A stretch of DNA of 64,000 nt from Mesorhizobium sangaii (GCF_014207355.1 NZ_JACHEF010000002.1:1-64000); one strand, 5' to 3'; shown: positions 46,501 through 56,025, counted from the first letter of the stretch. Notes: a model not told the origin generated them from the sequence alone. Translations and numbers: made by a program.

Positions 46501-46594
46501 AGGCGCCTATGCCAAGGACGAGAATCGCCAGCATCAGGTAGTAGACGACCGAACGATGAGCGATGGCCCAGGCGGAGAGATTGAAGCGGTTCAT
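43502..46594 (-). CDS. RND efflux pump, inner-membrane transporter
   Basis: 1030 residues with the RND plan: helix 1, a large periplasmic loop, helices 2-7 (including the proton-relay segment LGLLVDDAMITVETMV), a second loop, and helices 8-12 (GVLALTGMIARNSVILIDQIE; FLPALYVAWFRI). It exports hydrophobic compounds from the membrane or periplasm, driven by protons, together with a fusion protein and an outer-membrane channel. No channel gene is present, so TolC or another is borrowed. Its start overlaps the fusion-protein stop (46591-46594, ATGA). The last 25 codons recur in the fused remnant at 57.7 kb. Confidence 0.92.
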   Translation of the reverse strand: MNRFNLSAWAIAHRSVVYYLMLAILVLGIGAYMQLGRNEDPAFTIKTMVVQARWPGATLDDTLHQVTERLERKLQETPHLDYLKSYTKAGESTVFVYLKGSTAPKTVTDTWYQVRKKVHDIELTLPQGVIGPVADDEFGDTYGIIYGFTADGFSNRELRDYVEDIRSRLLQVPDVAKVNLIGAQPERIYIEFSPQKLAGYGLTADTLTTALQAQNVVVPSGEIVTDQEGVKLQVSGALKSEKDILAVNFAVGDRIIRLADIAQVRREDANPPDPIFRINGKPGLGLGISMREGGDVLALGHNIEETIQELKKDLPVGIEPTMVADQPETVHHAIGEFMEALVEAIAIVLIVSVLSLGFRAGSVVAISIPLVLAAVFAAMMVLGIDLQRISLGALIIALGLLVDDAMITVETMVSRLERGDDKPTAAVFAYASTAMPRLTGTLVTVAGFVPVGFARSSAGEYTFSLFAVVALSLLASWVVSGLFAPVIGVALLAQPKHTHSEVLSAPMRLFKRFLLAAMRAKWITILVTAGLFAAALAGTRLIPEQFFPSSDRPELLVDLKLQDNASILATRDVVQQFDEIVAADPDVEHFSTYVGQGAIRFYLPLDVALANPFFAQSVIVTKGLKEREQVRARLEKALATRFPQVVARVNPLELGPPVGWPVKYRVDGPDPEQVRKIAMQLANVVGKTAGVRNVNFDWVEPSRVMRIHVDQDQARQLGLSSAVVATALNAVVSGTTVTQVRDDIYLIDVVTRAEQTQRTSLESLRSLQIPLPGGQVVPLRQIASFDYSQEYPIVWRRDRVPTLTVQADVMPGVLPSTAVKAIQPQLDTFAATLPSGYHIATGGSVEESGKSQASVMAVLPAMGLLVLTILMFQLQSFQRMFLVLSVAPLGMIGVVAALLLAQAPLGFVAILGVLALTGMIARNSVILIDQIETERGTGKHPWEAVVTATIHRTRPILLTAAAATLGMVPIAPTVFWGPMAFAIIGGLLVATVLTLIFLPALYVAWFRIREPGQASVAAETAETGNLVLQA

Positions 46595-47661
46595 TGAGCG
46601 GCTCCCAACAGGCGGACGTTCTGGCCAGGCCGAAGCGCATGCACGCCCGCGGTCACCACGATTTCGCCTTTCTCAACTCCACGAGTTACCACGATGCTGG
46701 ATGAGTCCTGGCGCTGCAATTCAACGGCTCGAAGGGAGACCTGCTGCGTTTTGACATCGACAATCCACACGGCCGGCCGGTCATCCGTAGTCGTCAGCGC
46801 GGTTGCCGGCAGCTCGATACCGCCGGCTACCTGCATACGGGCAAGGCCGGTCACCGTAGCACCGAGGCGCATGGCTTTCGGCCACTCGGTCAGTCCGACT
46901 TTGACCTGATAGCTGCGGGTGACCGGATCGGCCTGAGGCGCCACCTCCCGCACGTGGCCAACCGCATGGACGGACGGATCATCGGTCAACGCGATTTCGA
47001 TCAATGCGTCGGGAGAGACCTGGCGCATAAGACTTGCCGGCACGTCGAACACGGCGTCCGCGCCGTCGTCATGCGCCACCGTGACGATCGTCTGGCCCGC
47101 TCTTACAACTTCTCCGGCCTCGGCGCCGGTGGCGATCACCGCGCCCGAGGAATCCGCCACCAATTTGGTGTAGCCGAACTGGTCTTCGGCCGAGTGCAAC
47201 GCTGCCGCCGTGGAATCGACCTCGGCCTTGGCGCTGAGATGCGCTCTCTCGGCAGCATCGAACTGGGCCTTGGTGGTAAAGCCCTGCTGCAGGAGAGATG
47301 TCTGACGTTCCAGAGTGTTGGCGGCTTCGTGGAGGGCCGCTTGCGCCGCCTGATTCTGGGCCTCTGCGGCGCGTAAGCTGTCCTGCTGTGGCTGCGGATC
47401 GATTTTGGCGATGACGTCGCCCGGCTGGACGACCTGGCCGACATTGACTTGACGGGCGATCATCCTGCCATCGATGCGGAAAGCCAGGTTTTCCTCGGTC
47501 CGCGAGCGGACATGGCCGGTGAGCGAGACGGGTTCCCCTTCGGCGCTGGCGGCGGCGACAACAGTTCGGACCGGTCGGATGTCTGGCGGCGGCGGTGCGG
47601 ATGCTCCGACGCACACGAACAGAACCAAGCCCAACGAAGCACAAACGATAACGGATTTCAT
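46591..47661 (-). CDS. RND efflux membrane-fusion protein
   Basis: 356 residues: signal segment, RPVRTVVAAASAEGEPVSLTGHV, lipoyl half (ENLAFRIDGRMIARQVNVGQVVQPGDVIAKIDPQ), alpha-helical hairpin (ALHEAANTLERQTSLLQQGFTTKAQFDAAERAHL), second lipoyl half (SGAVIATGAEAGEVVRAGQTI), barrel and C-terminal GVEKGEIVVTAGVHALRPGQNV. It links the pump to an outer-membrane channel. AGAGGT precedes the ATG. An AcrR-like operator lies 60-85 bases upstream. Confidence 0.9.
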   Translation of the reverse strand: MKSVIVCASLGLVLFVCVGASAPPPPDIRPVRTVVAAASAEGEPVSLTGHVRSRTEENLAFRIDGRMIARQVNVGQVVQPGDVIAKIDPQPQQDSLRAAEAQNQAAQAALHEAANTLERQTSLLQQGFTTKAQFDAAERAHLSAKAEVDSTAAALHSAEDQFGYTKLVADSSGAVIATGAEAGEVVRAGQTIVTVAHDDGADAVFDVPASLMRQVSPDALIEIALTDDPSVHAVGHVREVAPQADPVTRSYQVKVGLTEWPKAMRLGATVTGLARMQVAGGIELPATALTTTDDRPAVWIVDVKTQQVSLRAVELQRQDSSSIVVTRGVEKGEIVVTAGVHALRPGQNVRLLGAAQ

Positions 47662-47722
47662 GACCGACCTCTTGTTTGCTGTCAGGCCCGATGAATGGCT
47701 ACAGCCTGGAGAATTCGAGCCT

Positions 47723-47746
47723 TATATACATTCTTGTATGTATGTA
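47723..47746. promoter_or_regulatory. AcrR-type operator A (intact pump)
   Basis: A 24-bp imperfect palindrome with arms TAxATACAT and ATGTATxTA around a C-N2-G centre. It is identical, as reverse complement, to operator C at 57323-57346. Spacing and sequence resemble the known E. coli acrR operator. A half site GAATGTATGTA follows at about 47762-47772. It lies between the pump operon and a truncated tetR. Confidence 0.75.
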
Positions 47747-47796
47747 AATAGGGTTCGTCGTGAATGTATGTAAAAAAGAGCGGATGGAATGGAGTT

Positions 47797-47877
47797 ATGA
47801 GGCGCACTAAGACCACAGCCGAACAGACCCGTGCCGTTTGGCCGAGGCAGTTCGACCAAGCTAGCGCGCCTAGCTAA
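47797..47877 (+). pseudogene. 5' remnant of a tetR gene
   Basis: Starts MRRTK.TAEQTRA, the same N-terminus as the two TetR proteins at 48.9 and 57.3 kb, then leaves homology after about 13 codons and stops at codon 27. It is divergent from the intact pump, where the cognate regulator should be. The DNA-binding helices are lost. From 47878 to 48045 nothing else is recognised. Confidence 0.75.
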
Positions 47878-48045
47878 AGGCGGGCCTAAGGCAGTGCAGG
47901 TAGCGGAGTTCCGCCTGTAACGCGGTGCCACGAACTCCCGCACCGTCGACAGGTATTTTGTAAGCAGAGAGCAGGCTCCCATCGCCCAATTCCTCGCCTG
48001 TCGTTGCGTGGTCAATCACAAACAGCCAAACATTGCAGGTCAACC

Positions 48046-48235
48046 ACACAACCGGGTGCCTAGTCGGGGCGTGTTGGTTGTCGAGAGTTCGCCACCCAGA
48101 ATTTCCTAAGTTGCCTGACTGTCGCCAGACAGAGGCCTCAAGCCGTTCGGGAATACTTTTCGGTGGGGAGCATTGTTAACTCCTGGGCAACTCCGCCCGC
48201 TATTATTCTGCGGTATAGACATCTTAACTTTTCGG
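48046..48235 (-). pseudogene. Internally deleted copy of the soluble histidine kinase
   Basis: It keeps the promoter element (about 48196-48235), an AGGAG site and an ATG at 48173, then a few codons. After these it jumps to the last part of the ATPase domain: CTGGCGAC.GTCAGGCA, CTGGG.GGCG and CTCTCGA at about 48060-48135 align base for base with 38560-38640 of the intact gene. About 650 bases of the middle are gone. From 48236 to 48838 I see no gene. Confidence 0.65.
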
Positions 48236-48838
48236 CACTTTTTCCATGAACTGCACCACGGTCGAGGAGCGAGCCGCTCGAAGGTCGAGCACAGCCTGCC
48301 GCTTGCGATAGAAACTCCGCGCACAAGCGCTTTCAGGGCCTTGTCATCAGCCTCCCTGCTACGTCGGCAAACGACTACTAGCTCGGCCACTTGGCACCTC
48401 GATCCGGTCGTGGCACCACTTTCGCCTGCTTCATCCGGCAGCCTGAACCTCACTGGAATTGCATCCGCTGGCACTAGCCATCCGGCGGGCACTGAACTGG
48501 CCGGGTGAGCGTTTGGCTGAGCAATCCACTGAGCCTGCTGCGCGATACCAAAGTATATGCTGGCTGCCAACACGGCGTGATCGAGAAACGATCATCCAAT
48601 ATGGACGAGTATATTATGATGTATTCTGAGGGTCACGGTCAGCTTTGTCAGGACGCGGCCGCACACGGCCGGCTGGAGTGATAAAACCATGGCACTCCGC
48701 GCATCGACGGACGCTCCGATATTTCTGGGCATCTGACGAGCGGCCTAACGCGAGAGCCGAGCAACGCGACACCAAATATCGTCACGACAGGCCGCTTAGG
48801 CAATGGCTTGTGACGGCTTGCCTATGCGGTCTTGCCAA

Positions 48839-48858
48839 TATACATTCGTGTATGTATA
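48839..48858. promoter_or_regulatory. AcrR-type operator B (tetR at 48913)
   Basis: TATACAT-N6-ATGTATA, the same palindrome family as operators A and C with a different centre. A half site GAATGTATGTA follows at about 48877-48887, 26 bases before the tetR start. The arrangement fits autoregulation. Confidence 0.7.
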
Positions 48859-48912
48859 TATAACGAAGAAATCAAGAATGTATGTAAAAGGACGCCGCGG
48901 AAGGAATGATTT

Positions 48913-49560
48913 ATGAGACGCACTAAGGCCGAGGCCGAACAGACACGCGAGGCGGTTTTAGCCGCCGCAATCGATGTCTTCCTTGAGCGCGGCGTAACCC
49001 GTGCTACCCTTGAACAGATCGCTAGTGCCGCAAGCGTGACCCGCGGGGCCATCTACTGGCATTTCCACGACAAGCAAGAGATATTTATGGCGCTGGAAAG
49101 GCGGGCCAACGCGCCGAACGAGGAACTCGGCGACCGTTTGAAGACTCGCCTCGTAGCTGACCCTAGACTTGATCCGTTGGGTGAGCTGGCTAGCGCTATC
49201 GGCCAGGGCCTGCGGGCGTTCGAAACCGATCCCGAACGTTCCCGGATCCTAACGATTCTGTGGCTCCGGTGCGAATATTCCGACGACATGCAGCCGGTTG
49301 TTGCGCGCCAGCGAGATGCGGACATCGCGCTGCAGAATGTGTTTGAGTCCGTAATCGGACAGGCCGCTGAGCGTGGGCTACTCGCGCCCGCCTTGTCACC
49401 GGAATTGGCGGCGCGCGCGCTCCTTCTATTGGTTAATGGGTCGGTTCTCGACTGGCTACGCGCGCCCGCAAAATTTGAACTCACAGCCAGCACCACGCCG
49501 ATGGTGATCGGATTCCTCGAAGCAATCAGAGCGCCGGCGCGCCCAAGGCAGCGGCGATGA
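48913..49560 (+). CDS. TetR/AcrR-family regulator, pump-type
   Basis: 215 residues. The helix-turn-helix is ATLEQIASAASVTRGAIYWHFHDKQEI, the AcrR/TtgR form, with an AcrR-type C-terminal domain (LWLRCEYSDDMQPVVARQRDAD; ALLLLVNGSVLDWL). AAGGA lies before the ATG. It is about 70% identical by eye to the TetR at 56.6-57.3 kb. No pump gene sits beside it. It may act in trans on operator A of the intact pump, whose own regulator is truncated. Confidence 0.88.
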   Translation: MRRTKAEAEQTREAVLAAAIDVFLERGVTRATLEQIASAASVTRGAIYWHFHDKQEIFMALERRANAPNEELGDRLKTRLVADPRLDPLGELASAIGQGLRAFETDPERSRILTILWLRCEYSDDMQPVVARQRDADIALQNVFESVIGQAAERGLLAPALSPELAARALLLLVNGSVLDWLRAPAKFELTASTTPMVIGFLEAIRAPARPRQRR

Positions 49561-49804
49561 CCGCCTGCGATGCACCTGACGAGGGGGACACGAGTTGAGG
49601 CCGCATACGGCGATGTCGCTCGCGGCCGCGCCTGCTCAAGCGGCCCGGCATCGATTCGGGGACATGATTTTTCCCAGTGCCCACTCCATGTCGCGTGGTT
49701 GTGGACTGCCTGCCATGCAAACCGCGCTGAAAGCAATCTAGATGATCCGAGGCGTACTGATGAATTTGGGACCCCTCCGATGGATAGGACTTCTGCATAA
49801 GGCG

Positions 49805-51025
49805 ATGGCGGGCCTTCGCGTCCCGTCCAGGCGGTTTCTCCTCGTCCCTGCGATCCTCTGTCCGCTGACCGGCTGCGCCACTCGAGCCGAACACGTCTTT
49901 CAGCCCCTGGCCCTTGCCGCCAGCGATGCAAGCCAGGTGGATATGCTGGTCGCGACGACGCGCAAGCCGTCCCGCAATCCCGGCCAACTCTATACTGGCG
50001 ATCGCGGAACGGCGATCTCCCTCAACAGAATAGTCGTCTCCATTCCGCCGGATCGGAACCGCACGATTGGAAAGGTCCAGTTGCCTTTGCTCGACAGAGC
50101 TGATCCCGAGAAGGAGTTTGCCGTACTCGACGTCGGAAAAGTCGCATCGGAGCAGCAGCTTCTCGAATGGGTTCGCAAGAATCGCAACGGCAAGCGGCAA
50201 GTGCTCATTTTCGTCCATGGTTTCAACAATACGTACGCCGATGCCGTCTTACGCTTTGCTCAAATCGTTCATGACGCGGGGACGGATGCAGAGCCGATAC
50301 TCTTCACCTGGCCCTCGCGTGGCGATGTGTTCGACTATCTCTACGACAAGGAAAGCACCAATTATTCGCGTCATGCTTTGGAGGACCTGATCCTTCAGGC
50401 AACGAAGAGTCCAGATGTGGCCGACGTAACGATCCTGGCCCACTCAATGGGCGCGTGGCTTACTGCCGAGGCACTCCGCGACATCGCCATGCGCAACAAG
50501 ACGATCCCGGCCAAAGTCAGGAATGTGGTTCTCGCGTCGCCGGATATCGACATCGACGTATTCCGGCGCCAATTCATCGAAATGGGGCCGAGGCGGCCGC
50601 ATTTCACAATCTTAACATCAACCAATGACAAGGCTCTGCAAGTCTCAAGCTTGCTCTCGGGAGGAGTCGGTCGCGTCGGCGGAACCGATCCCACGCCGTA
50701 TGCTCCCGTGCTCAAAGAACTTGGCGTTTCGGTCATCGACACGAGCGCGATCACGTCTAGCGATCCGCTCGGCCACAACGCTTTTGCCGACACCCCGGAT
50801 ATAGTGCGCCTCCTTGGAAAGCGGCTGGCAGGGCAGAGCCTAGCCGGGGGAGAGGTCAGCATTGCGGACCGGTTTGGGGTGAGCGCCGCCAATTTCGCCG
50901 GGACAGCAGCGCGTCTGGCCGTTGCTGCTCCAGCCTCGGTCATCAGCCCGAAGGCTCGCGAAATCTTGAAGCGCGAGCTTTCCCCGGACGGGGGGCAGAT
51001 AGTGGACGGGCAGATTTCCTACTGA
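49805..51025 (+). CDS. DUF900 alpha/beta-hydrolase, lipoprotein
   Basis: About 406 residues from the ATG at 49805, which gives a short signal ending in the lipobox LTGC. ATGs at 49742 and 49760 would give an unusually long leader. RQVLIFVHGFNNTYADAVLRFAQI is the oxyanion strand and VTILAHSMGAWLTAEAL the nucleophile elbow (GHSMG-like, here AHSMG). ASPDIDIDVFRRQF supplies an acid. The substrate is not known. It stands alone between two tetR genes, and the following tetR, 133 bases downstream, is in the same direction and could be co-transcribed. Confidence 0.82.
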   Translation: MAGLRVPSRRFLLVPAILCPLTGCATRAEHVFQPLALAASDASQVDMLVATTRKPSRNPGQLYTGDRGTAISLNRIVVSIPPDRNRTIGKVQLPLLDRADPEKEFAVLDVGKVASEQQLLEWVRKNRNGKRQVLIFVHGFNNTYADAVLRFAQIVHDAGTDAEPILFTWPSRGDVFDYLYDKESTNYSRHALEDLILQATKSPDVADVTILAHSMGAWLTAEALRDIAMRNKTIPAKVRNVVLASPDIDIDVFRRQFIEMGPRRPHFTILTSTNDKALQVSSLLSGGVGRVGGTDPTPYAPVLKELGVSVIDTSAITSSDPLGHNAFADTPDIVRLLGKRLAGQSLAGGEVSIADRFGVSAANFAGTAARLAVAAPASVISPKAREILKRELSPDGGQIVDGQISY

Positions 51026-51158
51026 TTGCGAGGCGCTTTCACACCAAAGGTTATGTGATGAAGTCGGACTCTCCGGCGCCCGTGGATTGCGCCGGACGCT
51101 TTCCCGAGCCTCGAAAAGACAAGGGGGCCGAAACAGATCTCGAGAGTGTTGAGATGGA

Positions 51159-51779
51159 ATGATGGACCTTACGTCGACAACGAGGAACGAGCCTTCGGCG
51201 GATGAAAAGTGGCCGATCATCGAAGCTGGCATGGCAGCATGCCGCCTCTACGGGCCTTCGAAAACAAACGTCGCAGACATTGCCCGACTGCTCGGGAAAT
51301 CCCCAGCGAGCTTGTACAGAATATTCCCTTCCAAGGCAGCGATGTGGGATGCCATTGCTGCGAACTTCTTCGAAAACGATCTCTGCATTACCCGGTTGGC
51401 CGACAGCGAACCGGTGACCGCGCGAGACCGCCTGAAAGAAACTGTGCTTGCACAACATCGGCTGAAGCTGCAGGCATTTCACAGTGACCACCAAATGTTT
51501 AAACTGATCGTCCTTGCTGCAAATGGCAATTGGCAATCATTCAGACACCATCGAAATCGGCTTCACGGTCAGGTGGGAAGGCTTATTCGTGCCGGCATCG
51601 GAACGAGGGAGTTCCCACCGACGGATGTTGGGGCGGCCGCTTCCTGCTTTTGCGCCTCAATCCTCGTCTTATGGGACCCCAGACTTACCTGGACACTGCC
51701 TTCCAGGGACTGCGAGCTCTCAGCTCATCAACTCGTTTCCTTTGCAGTTGAAGCGTTGGGAAGAATGCATGCCACGTGA
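51159..51779 (+). CDS. TetR-family regulator
   Basis: 206 residues. The helix-turn-helix is GPSKTNVADIARLLGKSPASLYRIFPSKAAMWDAI. The C-terminal domain is TetR_C-like without a recognised ligand. Two tandem ATGs (51159 and 51162). It is unlike the AcrR-type pair. Its target may be itself or the hydrolase upstream. Confidence 0.82.
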   Translation: MMDLTSTTRNEPSADEKWPIIEAGMAACRLYGPSKTNVADIARLLGKSPASLYRIFPSKAAMWDAIAANFFENDLCITRLADSEPVTARDRLKETVLAQHRLKLQAFHSDHQMFKLIVLAANGNWQSFRHHRNRLHGQVGRLIRAGIGTREFPPTDVGAAASCFCASILVLWDPRLTWTLPSRDCELSAHQLVSFAVEALGRMHAT

Positions 51780-53096
51780 GTGCGGCGTTGTGCTCTGCGG
51801 TTTTTCACGTGGCTGCATTTGGGGCGTCCTGCCAATCGCGCGCTTGATTTGCTCCAGATCTGCCGATGAACTTTTTCACGCGACGTGTTTGGCCCCTGCC
51901 GCGCCGCGTTGGTCGCGCCCCGATCCAAGCGGACTTGCGTCTATGAGAACTTGCCTGTCTCGATCGGGCACATCTCTCTGCGTTCCTACACGTTGGTATC
52001 GCATCACCGACGATGTGTATCGCATCACAGACGTTGTGTAGAATAGATTTGCGGCCCGGATCGGCGCAGTTTCTTCCTCGCAAGCCATCACGGTCATCGA
52101 GTGTCGCGCGCTTCTTCGCTCGCCCCTCCCCGAATGCGACCGTGCAGGTCGACCCGATGATCGTGATGGTGAGCCCGATGTTCAAAGCCACGCACTTTGG
52201 ATGGATACCATGAACAAGGATGGATTTTTTTCCGTCGGCCGAGCCCGCGACGTCTTGTTGGCCGGCTTACGCGCCGCACTTGCAGCCGAACGGCCTCTCG
52301 ATGCTTCAGGCACGAGCCGAAAGCAAAACTTTCCCGCCTCCGGGACGCGGCACGGCATCGCCAGCCACGCACCAGTATCGGGTGAACGCCGACTTGCTCG
52401 CCTTCATCTCAAACCCCGATCACGCGTCGTCAGCAATTCCGTGGATGAGCTAATGACAATCTTTGGCAACCTTTCGCGCGGCTTGAACCGTATGTCAGGC
52501 GGCCCGCGAGGCCAAACGTTGTGCGCTCGCATAGGCGAGCGATGGCCCGAGTGCTTGTTCTGTCGGCTTATGTCTCGGATTGTAGAGCCGAATCACTGCG
52601 CTATCGAGCTAGCTCGCTGGCATGGGCGCGGAACACACGCTGCGGCGCGGCTGCCGTACGAATGGCCACGGCCTTTCACGACACCATATGAAACATCATG
52701 GCGAACTGGCCACTGTACTTACGCGCACGACGATCTCGACCTAGGGAATTCATCGTGGTCTGAAACGGTTCCGGAGTTGTTGGGACCTCTCGCCACAGCT
52801 CGCACCTTGCGGAGGCAATAGCCAACGTTCGGCCGCGCGAAAATCGCTAGCCGTTTGCAAGCATATCCACCTCAGGAGTCTTAATCGGCATGGTTGCGGT
52901 CCCAAAGGCGGGCCAATCTTCAACTTCCGCCGGCCTGTGGCGCGATGGCGAAGGCAACAAACCACCTACGTTCACGATGCTAACGACGGAACCGGGCCAG
53001 ACGTAGCGCCGATCCACAATCGTATGACGAGTTGCGGAGATTGATCCTTCAGAAGGTGGGAGATCGCGCGCGATAAGGCGCGCTTCTCCGAACCCG
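51780..53096. other. 1.3-kb stretch without a supported gene
   Basis: Several ORFs of up to 206 codons exist on both strands (for example 52201-52821) but show no family signal, no ribosome site and odd composition. The only structure I see is a two-unit 21-bp tandem repeat at 51996-52037. Confidence 0.45.
51996..52037. repeat. Tandem repeat, two 21-bp units
   Basis: Each unit reads GTATCGCATCAC, then a variable base pair, then GACG.TGT; two mismatches separate the copies. It could be a pair of binding sites on one face of the helix (21 bp is two turns), or a slippage product. Confidence 0.6.
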
Positions 53097-53927
53097 CTAC
53101 TGCATGAACCATCCGTGGCTGACCACCATCGACTGGCCGGTCAGCGCGTTCGATGGGAAGGCTGCGAGGAACAGCGCTGCTTCCGCCACGTCCTGGACGG
53201 TCGTGAACTCGCCGTCGACCGTCTCTTTCAGCATCATGGTCTTGATCACGTCCGCCTCGGAGATCCCAAGCTCGCGAGCCTGTTCGGGAATCTGCTTCTC
53301 GACGAGCGGCGTCAGGACAAACCCGGGGCATATCACGTTGGCGCGCACGCCGTGCGCGGCCCCCTCCTTCGCCACGACCTTCGCCAGGCCAACGAGGCCG
53401 TGCTTGGCGGTGACGTAAGGAGCCTTGAGCGGCGACGCCTCCTTGGAATGCACGGATCCCATATAGATGATGCAGCCGCTGTTCTGGCTGTACATCTGCC
53501 GCAAGGCTGCACGGGTCGTCAGGAAAGCCCCATCGAGGTGGATGGAAAGCAGCTTCCGCCATTTCGCGAACTCGAACTCCACGATCGGCGCCACGATCTG
53601 GACGCCGGCGTTGCTGACCAGGATGTCGAGGCGCCCGAAGACTTCGATCGCCTTCGCCATTCCGCTTTCCACCTGCTCCTCGCTGCTGACATCCATGCCA
53701 ACCCCGAGCGCACGCTTGCCCATCGGATCGATCTCGAACGCGGCTTTTTCCGCCGCGGTCTGATCGAGATCCGCGATGACCACCTTTGCTCCCTCACGGG
53801 CGAAGCTGAGCGCAATCTCCTTGCCGATGCCGCTCGCGGCTCCAGTGATCACCGCCACCTTGTCCAGGAGCCGTCCGCCGGCTCCATCGGCGCGCTTGTT
53901 CGATGAGATCTCAGTCTGCAAGTTCAT
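53097..53927 (-). CDS. bdhA: 3-hydroxybutyrate dehydrogenase (SDR)
   Basis: About 276 residues from ATG 53927 (AAGGAAG upstream). [12 protein letters not shown] and the [20 protein letters not shown] active site (Ser, Tyr, Lys) are present. The C-terminal [17 protein letters not shown] is the 3-hydroxybutyrate dehydrogenase ending. It oxidises 3-hydroxybutyrate, from PHB, to acetoacetate with NAD. The neighbouring acetoacetate decarboxylase overlaps by 17 bases, which supports the substrate call. Confidence 0.87.
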   Translation of the reverse strand: MNLQTEISSNKRADGAGGRLLDKVAVITGAASGIGKEIALSFAREGAKVVIADLDQTAAEKAAFEIDPMGKRALGVGMDVSSEEQVESGMAKAIEVFGRLDILVSNAGVQIVAPIVEFEFAKWRKLLSIHLDGAFLTTRAALRQMYSQNSGCIIYMGSVHSKEASPLKAPYVTAKHGLVGLAKVVAKEGAAHGVRANVICPGFVLTPLVEKQIPEQARELGISEADVIKTMMLKETVDGEFTTVQDVAEAALFLAAFPSNALTGQSMVVSHGWFMQ

Positions 53928-54696
53928 GGATTCTTCCTTTCCGATGGCGAGGCTCGGCTTCTGCGAGATAGTCATGCACGACCTTGCCGAGCGCGAGCGT
54001 CAGGTCGGCGACGATGTGTATGGCCGAGACAATTTCCAGGACCGGCAGCTCGGCGACCGGGGCCAGTGCGTGGGACCAGAGGTTCAGGGCTGCCGGGCCG
54101 GTCCAGGCCCCCTGCAGATTGATTTCCTCCAGGTGGTACTCCACGAGCTCGCAGATGCGCGGCGTGCCGTCGACATGCGGGATGATTTTGAGGAGGAAGT
54201 TCGGTTCGGCGAGCGAGGCCTTCACGCTCGCGAGGTCGGCGGCTCGGTGCTTGTAGCCCATGGTGCCCGTCGCGACGCGGACCGGGCCGTAGTTGAGCGT
54301 GCCCACCAGAGTGTCGGTCTCGGTCCGAAGAGTCGGACTCGCAAGCTTCTTCGGAAAGCCCCAAAGCTCACGTCCGCCGGCAATCGGCGGGTGATCGTTG
54401 AGGAACATACAATGGGTGTAACTGCCCTTGCGTCCGCCAAACGAGACTGGGATGACCTGCCCGCTTTCGGTGTAGTCGCCAAAACCGGTCGAGTCCGGCA
54501 TGCGGATGAACTCGAATTTCACGAGCGGCTCGACGACCTGAAGCGGCTCCGGCACCAGGTCGCGCAGCTTCTGCGGATCGGTACGATAGGTGATGATCAG
54601 ATACTCCCGGTTTCGGAAGCGATATGGCCCGGCCGGATAGGCCGGGCTGGTCAGGGGCATGGCGAAAGCCTTCGCCCGGACGGTGTCTTGGTGCAT
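53911..54696 (-). CDS. adc: Acetoacetate decarboxylase
   Basis: 261 residues. The catalytic block is [17 protein letters not shown], in which the first Lys of PKK forms the Schiff base. [22 protein letters not shown] is the typical N-terminus. It converts acetoacetate to acetone and CO2. AAGGA lies nine bases before the ATG. With bdhA and the patatin upstream it forms a PHB/ketone-body operon. Confidence 0.9.
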   Translation of the reverse strand: MHQDTVRAKAFAMPLTSPAYPAGPYRFRNREYLIITYRTDPQKLRDLVPEPLQVVEPLVKFEFIRMPDSTGFGDYTESGQVIPVSFGGRKGSYTHCMFLNDHPPIAGGRELWGFPKKLASPTLRTETDTLVGTLNYGPVRVATGTMGYKHRAADLASVKASLAEPNFLLKIIPHVDGTPRICELVEYHLEEINLQGAWTGPAALNLWSHALAPVAELPVLEIVSAIHIVADLTLALGKVVHDYLAEAEPRHRKGRIHELAD

Positions 54697-54803
54697 GGGT
54701 GAAATTCCTTTGGATCGAGCGGCTCACTTGCGTTCAGGAGGAGCTGGGGTCTCGCTCGCGACGGGCAGGCGGACGTCAGTCGGGTTTTTGCGGCGGCTGA
54801 CCC

Positions 54804-55976
54804 CTATTCCCGCCCGTCGACAGCAAGGTCATACGTGCTCACTCCGTCCAGATTGTCTGGCCGACTCAGTGCCTCAGGATGGCGCAACGTGCGCACGGCA
54901 TCGAAGTAACCAGCCCGCCAATGCTCTTCCATGGCCAGCCGTGAGAATTCGTAGTCCTTCGAGTGGGTTTCATACTGTTTTGCGCGGTAGATGAGGTGCA
55001 CAAGCTTGTAGACCTTGTGGTCTGCAATCCCGCCCAGCATTCTTGCCTCTTCGCTGGCAAGCAAGTCGGCCGGCAGCTTCGAAAGCAGGCTGGCGAGAGC
55101 GTGCCGGGCGCGCTGGTACTGCTTGAACTGGTCGGTATGGGCGCGCGAGCGGCTCGAATACTGGATGTCTTTTTGCCGCGCCGCGACGTCGGCCAGGTTG
55201 CTGGGAACCTCACCGCGCGCGCTCCACAGGTCGACCTGGAAGGCAATCGTGTCTTGCCGCGTCCCGTGCTCGACGACCCACTGCAGCGGCGTGTTGGAAA
55301 CGAGGCCGCCGTCCCAGTAGAGCTCGCCCTCGATCTCGACAGCAGGGAAGCCAGGCGGAAGCGAGCCGCTGGCCATCACGTGCTCGGGCCGGATCGTATG
55401 CGTCTCATTGTCGAAGTAGACGAGATTTCCTGTCCGCACGTTCACCGCGCCGACACTGAAACGCATGCCGCCCGCGTTGATCCGGTCGAAGTCCACTAGC
55501 CGCTCCAGAGTGCTCTTCAGGCGGCTGGTGTCGTAGAAGCTTGTACCTTGGAGCGAGCCATCCGAGTGCAGCCAGGGCGCGGGCTGCCGCAGGCTAAAGA
55601 AGCCTGGGGCCCCGGCGACGAGCGCGCAGGCTGCACTGAATTGATTGAAGAGTGCGCGCGGCAGATTGCCCTTCGGAGCGAGAACGTCTGTGGCGGCAGT
55701 CCAGTCGAGAAGCGGATTGGCAGTGATCTCGCGCCAGAAGGTCCGCAGCTTCGCAACCCGTTCGGCCGGCTCGTTTCCAGCGATGATCGCGGAGTTGATG
55801 GCGCCAATGGAGACGCCGGCAACCCAATCCGGATGAATGCCGGCTTCCGCAAGGGCTTCGTAAACGCCAGCCTGGTAAGCTCCAAGTGCCCCACCGCCTT
55901 GCAGCACCAACGCAACGCATTCGAAAGGGAGACGCGACTCCGCTGTTCCGAATTTCTTCTGGGATTGCACATTCAA
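54804..55976 (-). CDS. Patatin-like phospholipase with DUF3734
   Basis: 390 residues. VALVLQGGGALGAYQAGVYEAL is the oxyanion loop, GVSIG the Ser elbow and DGG the catalytic Asp. The C-terminal third (PSNLADVAARQKDIQYSSRSRAHTDQF; HLIYRAKQYETHSKDYEFSRLAMEEHW) is DUF3734. Proteins of this type are regularly found before bdhA in rhizobia and may act on PHB granule lipid. It is cytoplasmic, unlike the lipoprotein patatin at 5.3-6.5 kb, and not closely related to it. Confidence 0.88.
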   Translation of the reverse strand: MNVQSQKKFGTAESRLPFECVALVLQGGGALGAYQAGVYEALAEAGIHPDWVAGVSIGAINSAIIAGNEPAERVAKLRTFWREITANPLLDWTAATDVLAPKGNLPRALFNQFSAACALVAGAPGFFSLRQPAPWLHSDGSLQGTSFYDTSRLKSTLERLVDFDRINAGGMRFSVGAVNVRTGNLVYFDNETHTIRPEHVMASGSLPPGFPAVEIEGELYWDGGLVSNTPLQWVVEHGTRQDTIAFQVDLWSARGEVPSNLADVAARQKDIQYSSRSRAHTDQFKQYQRARHALASLLSKLPADLLASEEARMLGGIADHKVYKLVHLIYRAKQYETHSKDYEFSRLAMEEHWRAGYFDAVRTLRHPEALSRPDNLDGVSTYDLAVDGRE

Positions 55977-56025
55977 GGTTGCTGATCCTTCCTTTTAAAA
56001 ACGGCGGGCTGCCACGATGAATGAG

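Noticed and set aside
52201..52821. 206-codon plus-strand ORF
   Set aside because: No ribosome site, mixed composition and no recognisable domain.
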